Positions 55,811 through 64,000 of a stretch of 64,000 bases of DNA are shown in pieces. Location of the stretch: positions 558,001-622,000 of the forward strand of contig JALIRH010000045.1 of NCBI GenBank assembly GCA_023055505.1. The letters run 5' to 3'. The DNA comes from Callipepla californica brunnescens (Eukaryota > Chordata > Aves > Galliformes > Odontophoridae). Both the position numbers and the translations under genes were made by a program. How positions within the stretch are numbered: the stretch's first letter is position 1; each line of letters starts with the position of its first letter. Under the pieces are notes generated by a model. That model was given only the letters and a program-made list of their open reading frames with translations, did no database searches and was not told the origin of the DNA.

Positions 55811-58800
55811 CCGTACTCCCAAGCCCAGATGGAGCACCTCAGCCCGGTTCAACCCTCCCACCCCTCCGCTCTCCCCCTCCCGGCGGTCTCCTCACCGCAT
55901 CAGCCACGAGAGGGCTCTCCCGGACCGTTCCTCGCACCGATGGACGGCACAGGAGATGCTCTGACGACGCAGGTTCCTTGCCCCCAGCCTGGGTCCGAGG
56001 GGCTGCAGCTCTGGGGTCCTCCACCCGCTCTGCTCCCCCCCACAGCGGAGGTGCAGCTCAGAGGGGCTATTTCGGGCTGGTGCCCACATGCCACAGTGCT
56101 GAGCGCATCAAAAATGACGCAGGAGCACCATCAGTGAACGCAGAGTGCTGCTGGGGCCTTTGGGGTCAGGAGTTCGGGGTCAGAAGGGCACGGAGATGGC
56201 ACTGGGTGCCCAGCCCACCCACGAGGTCCCTCCCGGTGCGACGCATCCTCCTGGAACACAGCACAAAAATCAGTTATTTATTTACCATCTTCTTCCCCGA
56301 GGAGCGGCTGCTGCCCATCACCAAATCCATCAGGAAATAAAAAACCCAATCCTCATCAGCAGAGCCAACCGAACGGGGCTCCTGCAGCCTCTGTGCCATT
56401 ACATAACGGGGAACCATCCCAACCTGCTGTCCCTCGGCTCCTCCGGCTGCGGGAGCTGACGGTGGACCATCTGGCTGTGATTTCTCAGCAATAATCTAAT
56501 GAGGCAGACCTCGCTTTTAGGGTGCACACGAGGAAGAATGGCCCCATGGACTCCCCAGGAGCACAGGGTGCCACGTGAGCAGCAGCTTGCAGGAGCAGAG
56601 GGAGGCGATGGCTTTTCAGCTCTCATATCTGTAAGAGAGCAGAGAAGTTTGGGTCAGAGGGAGACATCAGATGGTCAGGAACCACCGCCGCCATGTGGAG
56701 CAGAACAGGAGGATGCTGTCCTGCAGGGAGCTGTCTCTGGGGGATGAGGGTAAAGCAGAGAGAGAGCAGGAGCCCCCAGACCCTCACCTTGTGGTGAGAG
56801 ACAGCTCTGTATTGAGGACAGCACGGGCTCTGCCTCGGCCCCGAAGAACACAGGGGCTCGGGGCCTGGTCCATCACACACATCCCATACTGCTCCCTCTC
56901 TGAGTTGAGGAATGGGACCTGGTGTTTGGCACCTGGACATTTCAGGCAAAAACTCAGCGTGACCTCAGCCTGAAAACATCTGGGAACAGAGAAAAAGGAG
57001 CAGGCAGGATTTGAGCAAAAGCAGCTCCCAGCTCTGCTGCCAAGGTTCTGCGATCGAGGCTCCATCTGGAAGCACAGAACACGGACAGGAGCAGCTCAGG
57101 GGGAGCAGTGAGCGTCTCCAAGCAGCCATGCCATGCTCACAGCCGTGGGAAGGAGCAGCTCCGCCAGCAGGCAGCGGCCGGGCCCTGACCCACTGCTGGC
57201 CTTGCTGGGAAATGGGACACGCACCCGCTGCAGGCGATGGGGCATCGCGTGTCGGAGCGCTGCTGCAGCAGCAACCGCTCAGACAAGGAGAAAGGAAGGG
57301 ACACTGCCAGCCCGGGAGGGCTGGAAATGGGACCGAAGGCTCCAGCACTCCTCCCAGCTGCACTGGGGGTGCAAACGCCCTGGGGGCAATGGGGGAAACC
57401 CAACTCCCCGAGTCTGCGAGGCAAGGAATTTCCCACTGCCCTTTAAGAAGCATTCCTTGACGGACGCGGCCTTGTAGGTGTTTTCCAGCTCAGAGATCCT
57501 GTCACCCCACGGGCCAGCCTTGCTGCTGCTCCTTCCACGCAGTCCTCAGAACGCTGGAGTTCACACAGCTGCTGGTGAGCTTTAATCCACGCAGAGCCGA
57601 GGCGGTGCACGTGGGGAGAAGTGCGGCCACTTCACAGCTCAGCATTCGGATCCAGGTTGGCACGAGATGAAGGCCAACACCCGCTGGCCCCTGTCACCGT
57701 GTCAGCACCGTCAGAGGGACGCATGGCAGCTCCCAGCCCAGCCCATCACCCACACACAGGACCGGCGTGACTCCAAGCCGGGTGTTACACCCCCATCAGC
57801 TCCCACTGAACCACGGGAGCTGCGGATCAGAGACCGCCGGGTTAAAGTGGCGTCCGGCGAAGGAAGGGCTCCGCTCCCTGAGCACGTCTTCCAAATTTCT
57901 CTGAAGAATTTCAATGCGATGACAAAAGGGCAATTTGTTAAATCGGCTTTGAAGGCTCTCGAGCTCCTGAAGATCTCCTGGAATGTCTGCAGCGCCGTGG
58001 CACTCCGGGTCAGAGCTGTTTATGTAACTCTCACCCCCTCGTGCTGCCACCGGCACTTCGCCGGGATCTCCTTTCAGTGCAAAGCTTTTCTCTTTCCGCA
58101 TCGGGTATGAGGACGATGCGTACGGATAGGAAACGCAAAGAAGTCCCAACGTTACCGAGGATCACAACTTCTCTTATTAAAAAAAAGGTAAAAAGAAATG
58201 AAACCCATCTGTTACATAACGCCGCTGCAGCTCAGCAGCAAGAGAAGAGGGGAGGTGATGGGGAAGCAGTGAACCACACACGGCCCCGCGCTGCTCGCCA
58301 TGACGGCCCAACGGCGCACGCTCTCCTTCCCCTGGGTGTGTTCCCCCAGGGGAAACACTCATGCAGGCGCAGTGTGTTAGAACGGATGAAGGAAACTCGA
58401 TGGCATTTTGCAGCTTCTCACAAACATCACGTTCTGGGTGAGCGCTGTGCAAAGCTGTCCCGCTCACCCCCTGCTCCGAACCCCCACCGTTTATGGGCAG
58501 GGGGCTGTCTGGATGCGTTCCCCCACGGCACCGAGGTGCGACCGGCAGCGAGGACCTCCCCGAGTGGAGCACATCAGCTGAGCTGCAGCGGGGTGAATGG
58601 CGTTCATGCTCTGTGCACAACATCCCTCCGAACCTCGCTCCCCGCGTTTCCTTGAATAAACTCCTTTTCTGTTTGATACGATCACATGTCTGCTCCTATT
58701 TTAGACATTTCTTACCTCCTGGACACGCATCTCCAGACGCGTGCCCCCGGCACAACAGCTCTGCAGCTGCTCTGGTGGGTTCGGAGCTGCTTCTCCTCTC

Positions 58801-60240
58801 TGCAGCTGCACTGCAAAGTCCTCACAAATGGATTTCTCTCTGGTTTTCAGCAGAAGACATTTTTGGTCACCGCTGCTTGATGATACTGGGAATGTGCTGA
58901 GCTTCCCTTCCACTGGCTCCAAGGCAAGAGGGCTGAAAAGAGACACTGAACGCAGAGCTCTCATTTCCACAGTGAGCAGCAGGTTTGCTCTGAGAGGCTG
59001 AATGCTGTGCATCCAGCAGATAGCGTAAGTTCCCCTCTCCCAAACCTCTGTCTGGACAACACCCCCCATGCACCCACCCCACATGCTGACCCTGCCCCAG
59101 CTCTGAGCCCACCGAAGTTCAGAGCACAGCTGATGTCATCCAACTGACTTTTCAGCAGCTCCTCTGAAGAGCTGCGGAGACGTGAACAAGTTTGCTACCA
59201 AATATGGACCATGGCCTCTGATTCATGCTCTGCACACGAGACAAAGGGCTCAGTGCTGGGGGGTGACTCGGAGCTCAGCGCAGAGGGATGGATGTCACAA
59301 CTGAGGCTCTTTGTGTGGCCGGTAGGGCACCCTACATACCTGGCAGCAGCTCACTGACCACAGGGCCCTCAATTAGCACTGGAGCTGATTAACGACACGC
59401 TGCCTTGCTGAGCGGGCTGAAGGTCTGGCATTGTCCCTCTGCCGGTCCCTGCTGGTTTCCCTCACCCTCCAGGCTGGCACTTTGCTCTGAGCTGTGGCCA
59501 CGGGGCTTTGTGGCCCTGCCCTGGATAAAAGAAATGCTCAGACAAAACGGAACTCACTTCAGACACCACACAGCTCCAAATGAGGGTGAGATGAGAGCGT
59601 GGAAGTCGGCACGCTGCACGACCTGTGTGTATGCAAAGCTGAAGTACATCACTGCCCATTGCTGACATGAGAGCTCATTTCTTGCAGGAGACGTGGGCCA
59701 TGGTTCCTCCCTACAGACCTGGAGCAGCACAGCACAGCAGGAGCTCCAACCAACGCCGACAGCATCACCCCACAGAAAGCCAAGCGCTGCTCTCCAAGCA
59801 GAGAGCAGCCCATACGTTAGGGCTCCTCTGACAGAGCAAATGAATGGCGAGCCCTGGGGATCCACATCCCCGCAGCAAAACAGCACCGCAGCACTCAGCC
59901 CCTGCTCACAAAGCGATCCTTTGTGACAGCAAAACAGACGGGCATTCAGCTGCGACGTGCAAAGGGAGCGGGCAGCAGCTCCGTCTGCTCCTCGGCCGCG
60001 CTGAGGGCAGCTGAACCGCACGCTTGGCCGCACAGTGCCAGCGCTCATTCACATGCATCGATGCAGATCCCGGGCGGTCAGGAGCAGCCTTTTCAAGGGC
60101 TGACTCTCCAAGTTCCCTTCTGACACCGTCAGACAGCGGCTCTTCATTACACAGAGTGAAATCCCAACCTCTGCAACACCCCTCTGTCCTCAGCGCCGTA
60201 CCCATGGCTGTCCCACCGCCGAAGAACTCTGCCTCAGCCT
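55811..60240. other. Convergent spacer, no gene recognised
   Basis: Between the ADAM11 end and the inferred GJC1 3' end. Many open frames of 60-200 codons on both strands but no domain or clear exon. Plus-strand AATAAA motifs at about 56336 and at 58655-58660 could end an unidentified transcript. On the minus strand 57796-58149 has an open frame with a helical-looking stretch, not recognised. Confidence 0.45.
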
Positions 60241-60261
60241 GGTTTTCTGAAACCCACTGCA

Positions 60262-60267
60262 TTTAAT
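60262..60267 (-). terminator. Candidate GJC1 poly(A) signal
   Basis: ATTAAA on the minus strand followed by GCAGTGGGTTTCAG. The alternative AATAAA lies 106 bp upstream at 60373-60368. Confidence 0.35.
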
Positions 60268-61078
60268 AGACACCTTGTTCCAAAACCAGAGGTTAACACA
60301 AACTCAAGCTACGTTCTAAAAAATTGCTTTGCTATTTTTTGTTTTGTTTTTTGGTCCATTGTGAGCGTTTATTTCAGGACGGCCTGCATCAAGCCACAGC
60401 AAGAGAGCATTTTCAAGTAATGCATTATCGCTCCTTCAGAAGGAAAAAGAAAACCCAAACCCAAAGCCTTGAAACCGACCACAGCTACAGACATCAACAT
60501 CAAGGGCTTTGACGGACGTCCCCTGCGAGGAACGCTCCGTCTCAGAGAAAAGCTGCACTTATACACTACTGAAACTGCCACGGAAACGGAGGAAACAAAG
60601 TCCCGAACGCATTACACAGAGTAACAAAAAAAAACCAAACAGACATTGCTCAGATGGGAATGCTCATTCTTGCCAAAAAGACACTGCCAGGGGCAGTAAA
60701 TACCGCATTCCCCTTTTTTTTTTTTTCTCTTTTTTCTAATTATAAATTCAAGTTGAATGCCAAAGCCGCAGAATGGCACAGATCTGAGCGGCCTCCCGAG
60801 CAGAAATCACATCGCACATACACCGCTCCGTCTGAACTCGGCTCCTCGGACGTGACAGCAGGGACAGGGGTCGGGGGTAAGGCATCAGTGTTTATGTTCA
60901 GAAGGGTTCAGTAAAAACCTGTACAGACAGTGCATGTGCGCAGGGCCGGGGGGAGCGGGGCGGCTGCCGGGACGCGATGCACAGAGAGCACAGTGACCAC
61001 GACTCCATCCGACCGCATTACTGCGCAAACACAGAGATCTGCCCCCAAAGGTACTGCAACAACTCAGCGCCCCGGGGA

Positions 61079-62010
61079 GCGGGGCGTTACGCAACGGGAG
61101 AGCTCAGAAACATCTTCAATATGTAAATATGTGGAATTAGGAGTCGTTCTTCATCGGATGAAAAAACGCAGTGAGGAGCCAGGGGACAACAGGGGCATGG
61201 GGAACGAGCATCCCCGTCACACCACAGGACAAGGGGACACGGGGACGAATGGGACCAGAGAATGAGCAGCCCAAACACCCCATGGGACAAGGGACCAGGG
61301 GACAAATGGGTGCAGGGGAATGAGAATCCCCGTGGCCTCATGGGACAGGAATCAGGGGGCAAGGGGCCATAGAGACAAGGAAGACAAATGGGATCAGGGG
61401 AATGAGTATCCCAATGGCCCCATGGGACAAGGAATCAGAGGACACGGAGGACAACTGGGATAAGGGGAATGAGTAACCCCATGACCTCATGGGACAGCAA
61501 ATCAGGGAGAAAAGGGGAACATGTATCCCCAAGACTTCATGGAACAGGGGACAAGGGGGACATAAGGCAACCAAGACTAAATGAAACACAGGAATGAGCA
61601 ACCCAGTAACACCAGGGGACGAACAGCACCAGGGGCAGGGGAACATGGAGACAAGGGGGACAAATGGGACCAGGAGAATGATCTCATCGGACATGGACCA
61701 GGAGACAAGGGAACACGGGGTAAGGAGGACAAACAGGACCAGGGGAACAAGGATCCCAATGACCCCAAGGGGCACCAGATGAGAGGACATGGGGGACAAA
61801 TGGGACAAGGGGGATGAGCATCCCAGTGATCCCAGGGGACAAGGGACACGGGGACCTCTGTGTGCGACAGGCTGGTGGTGGCCCCCATACAGGCAGCTAT
61901 GGGACATTTGGAGCAGGGTGTTACACAACGAGAGACCTCAGAAACCTCTTAAATATGTAAATATGTGGAATTATGAATCATTTCCCATAGGATGAAGAAA
62001 TGTAGCACAT
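61079..62010. repeat. ~95-bp direct duplication flanking a minisatellite
   Basis: The segments 61079-61175 and 61910-62008 are roughly 80% alike by eye. Both contain GTTACnCAACGnGAGAnCTC then AATATGTAAATATGTGGAAT and GGATGAAnAAA. Between them lies the inverted 67-bp array. Confidence 0.85.
61170..61865. repeat. 67-bp minisatellite, inverted copy near GJC1
   Basis: Units contain GGGACAAGGGGACAAATGGG, ACCAGGGGAATGAGCATCCC and CAATGACCCCATGGGACAAG, the reverse complement of the ADAM11-side family. About ten imperfect units. Read on the minus strand, i.e. as GJC1 transcript, it has the same sense as the ADAM11 copies in the ADAM11 transcript. Confidence 0.85.
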
Positions 62011-62595
62011 AATAGCTATAGTGTGACACTCCCATCTGTAAGTAGCACATCATTTTTATGGAAGGTACAGTCGAGAGCACCATCAGCAGACGTTTTCCAA
62101 ACCTTTCCCTGCTCTAAGGGAGCGGATAACCGGGCTCCTCGGTGCTGTGTGTTCAAGGCACTTCTCAAATGCAGCATACAAAGTTCTGACATTGAAAACA
62201 AACAGAAAACGGTGACGAACCACAGTAATAAAACCAGCAAAATGCTAACAGCTACCTATGGTTTTCTCCTCGTTCATATAAAAAGAAGGGTTACTTCGGA
62301 GATCCAGTGTACAAATACAAAAAATTGTGCATAATAAATGTACGATAATACTGTACATACAGCGTAAACCGTTCAATGAGAATGATTTAAATATACCTAT
62401 TTGTCTCCTGGCTTGGAAGGCAGAAGAATTAAGTCCTACAGTCCTACAGTATGCGTATAAACACTTTTTCAGAGCTGCAATCACTAGCCAACGGTATCCC
62501 TGAAAATAAGCAGAACCAAATATTTACTTAATGGAAGCCATTACTCAACGGGTTGCTGGTTATGAGAAAAAGACAACATATCAACTCAGCCAGCA

Positions 62596-63780
62596 TTAAA
62601 TCCAGACAGAGTTCTTCCCGTCCCCTGATTTGCTGCTGGCGCTGCTTTTGTTGGAGCCTGCTTTGGCCTTCTTCTCTCTGGAGCTGCTGCTGGGGTTGTT
62701 TTGGTTGTTGTACGCCTGGATCGCCATGTCCAGGCGTTCCTGAGCCACTTTGATTTCCCTCTGCAGGTTTTCCAGGTCGGCGGGGATGTTCTCCTCGTTG
62801 CTGCCGTACTGCTGTTCCTGAGCGATGTTGGCTTTGTTCTGCTTGTAGGCCATCTTGGCATTGGACAGTTCAGTGTATTGCATCTGCTCGGGTTTGACTG
62901 CGATGTTATAGCCAGGAGGAGCAGAGGGTGTGTTCCAAGTGAAGGGGTAGTTGTAGGTACCAGAGTCCTCCAGCTCTTTCTTCTTGTTGTTTAACGTGTC
63001 CCGGATTGTGCCAAACCCTAAATGGAGCATCTCCCACACATTCAAAAGCAAACACATACAGCTCACCCCGTACATGATCAGCAGGAAAATGGTCTTTTCG
63101 GTCGGCCTTGAAATGAAGCAATCTATCTTATGGGGGCAGGGCTTCCTGCTGCACACAAACACGGGGCTGACCTCGAAACCATACAGAAGGTACTGACCGA
63201 TCAGAAAGCCGACCTCGAACGTCGCCCTCACCAGCAGCTGCAGCACGTAGATCCTCATCAGCCCGTCCTCACGGATCCGCCGCCGCCCGTCGTGCTTGGC
63301 TTTGGCAGGGGGCTGCTGCTCCTTGTTCTCCCGTTCACTTTCCAGCTCTATTTCTGGGTACATCATCGGGTCTTCCTCGTGGTCATCCTCAGCCTCCTCT
63401 AGGCCGCGGTGCTGTTTCCAGCGCGTCGAAAAGCTTTTGCTTCTGAACCTTCTGTCAACATCACTGTGCTCCACCATCCGGGCAATCTTATGGATTGCGT
63501 AGCCCAAATACATCACGGACGGAGTGGCGACGAGAATGATCTGGAACACCCAAAACCTCACGTGAGAAAGAGGAGCAAATGCGTCGTAACAAACGTTCTC
63601 ACAGCCGGGCTGCTCCGTGTTGCACACAAACTTGCTTTGCTCATCGTAATAAATGGATTCGCCTCCCACAGCAGTCAGGACAATCCGAAACACGATCAGC
63701 ACCGACAGCCAGATTTTGCCAACGAAGGTGGAGTGGTTGTGGATCTCCTCTAAGAGACGGGTCAGAAAGCTCCAACTCAT
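62596..63780 (-). CDS. GJC1: GJC1, gap-junction connexin 45
   Basis: Forms hexameric connexons for electrical and small-solute coupling, notably in heart conduction tissue, smooth muscle and neurons. Uninterrupted 394-residue frame, the usual length for avian Cx45. Four membrane segments: about 23-40, 76-96, 166-190, 221-245. The first loop has C53-x6-C60-x3-C64 and the second C200-x4-C205-x5-C211, the six invariant connexin cysteines. A long charged cytoplasmic loop (97-165) carries the acidic [10 protein letters not shown]. The C-tail is rich in Ser ([22 protein letters not shown]) and ends SVWI, a PDZ-type terminus. The whole coding region is in one exon, as is normal for connexins. On the minus strand an acceptor TGTTTTCTAG ends at 63800, so a 19-nt 5'UTR piece (63799-63781) precedes the ATG and upstream exons lie outside the window. 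Confidence 0.97.
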   Translation of the reverse strand: MSWSFLTRLLEEIHNHSTFVGKIWLSVLIVFRIVLTAVGGESIYYDEQSKFVCNTEQPGCENVCYDAFAPLSHVRFWVFQIILVATPSVMYLGYAIHKIARMVEHSDVDRRFRSKSFSTRWKQHRGLEEAEDDHEEDPMMYPEIELESERENKEQQPPAKAKHDGRRRIREDGLMRIYVLQLLVRATFEVGFLIGQYLLYGFEVSPVFVCSRKPCPHKIDCFISRPTEKTIFLLIMYGVSCMCLLLNVWEMLHLGFGTIRDTLNNKKKELEDSGTYNYPFTWNTPSAPPGYNIAVKPEQMQYTELSNAKMAYKQNKANIAQEQQYGSNEENIPADLENLQREIKVAQERLDMAIQAYNNQNNPSSSSREKKAKAGSNKSSASSKSGDGKNSVWI

Positions 63781-63799
63781 GGTGCTCCAATTACTTTAT
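63781..63799 (-). other. GJC1: GJC1 5'UTR part of the coding exon
   Basis: ATAAAGTAATTGGAGCACC between the acceptor TTTTCTAG and the ATG on the minus strand. This implies an upstream non-coding exon beyond position 64000 or in the last 200 bp, where I see no clear donor. Confidence 0.65.
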
Positions 63800-64000
63800 C
63801 TAGAAAACAGACAAAACCCCCACAGAGTTGAGTTGACCGGCTCAAGCCTGCATGTCGCAAACCCTCGCTCAGGAGAGAAAGGCTCAAATTTTACAGCCAA
63901 CACAAAACTCTTCCATGGCATCACCTGCTATCGGGAAGCTCCAGCTGCCAGGACTTGCTTGAAGATCTACGTCTCCCTCGCAGGCTTTTGGGAAGTCCCC

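Larger units (their letters stand above)
60241..62595 (-). other. GJC1 3'UTR (inferred)
   Basis: Minus-strand sequence after the GJC1 stop. Possible ends are ATTAAA at 60267-60262 with a G/T-rich downstream element, or AATAAA at 60373-60368 with an A-rich one. It contains an inverted copy of the 67-bp minisatellite and a ~95-bp direct duplication flanking it. The length, about 2.3 kb, is inferred only. Confidence 0.45.

Noticed and set aside
57711..58149. Minus-strand open frames including a helical stretch (LQELESLQSRFNKL)
   Set aside because: Several overlapping frames are open at once, no splice context or known family was recognised, and it lies in a probable non-coding interval. Kept only as a note.
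58041..58655. 204-codon plus-strand frame ending just before AATAAA
   Set aside because: No recognisable domain, low-complexity Arg/Pro/Ser composition, poor start context.

Overview
This window is vertebrate nuclear DNA, almost certainly from a galliform bird (chicken or a close relative). It has many CR1 non-LTR retrotransposon copies, compact GC-rich genes, and introns full of minisatellites, which is typical of a bird microchromosome. The gene order GENE?(-) - MEIOC(+) - CCDC43(-) - DBF4B(+) - ADAM11(+) - GJC1(-) matches the human 17q21.31 segment MEIOC-CCDC43-DBF4B-ADAM11-GJC1, and I recall the chicken equivalent as chromosome 27. I identified the genes by reading exons, splice sites and reading-frame phase by eye against remembered family sequences; no alignment was run.

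Layout. 1-8180: CR1 remnants, two small minisatellites, and an orphan CpG/NRF1 promoter with a four-codon minus-strand first exon (about 2331). 8182-23598: MEIOC, eight coding exons, 929 codons, phase-consistent from ATG to stop. 26865-32898: CCDC43 on the minus strand, five exons, 211 codons, convergent with MEIOC. 32899-33133: a 235-bp shared promoter from which CCDC43 and DBF4B diverge. 33134-42677: DBF4B, eleven exons, 488 codons. 43816-53331: ADAM11, 26 exons, 762 codons, with a second possible C-terminus from a downstream exon. 55200-62595: the ADAM11-GJC1 convergent interval, probably mostly GJC1 3'UTR plus minisatellites. 62596-63780: GJC1 (connexin 45), 394 codons in one exon.

Functionally these are unrelated neighbours kept together by synteny: a meiotic-programme regulator (MEIOC), a small conserved coiled-coil protein (CCDC43), an activator subunit of CDC7 kinase (DBF4B), a catalytically dead neuronal ADAM, and a gap-junction channel subunit.

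The strongest unusual signal is three minor-spliceosome (U12-type) introns in the divergent pair CCDC43/DBF4B. CCDC43 intron 3 is an AT-AC intron with a near-perfect donor and branch site. CCDC43 intron 4 has a perfect U12 donor, and the two flank a 59-nt exon. DBF4B intron 4 has a U12 donor and a perfect branch site. Other points are the alternative ADAM11 tail, a G22/C21 pair bracketing the ADAM11 start codon, a decamer satellite in ADAM11 intron 4, and a ~67-bp minisatellite shared, in the same transcriptional sense, by the 3' parts of ADAM11 and GJC1.
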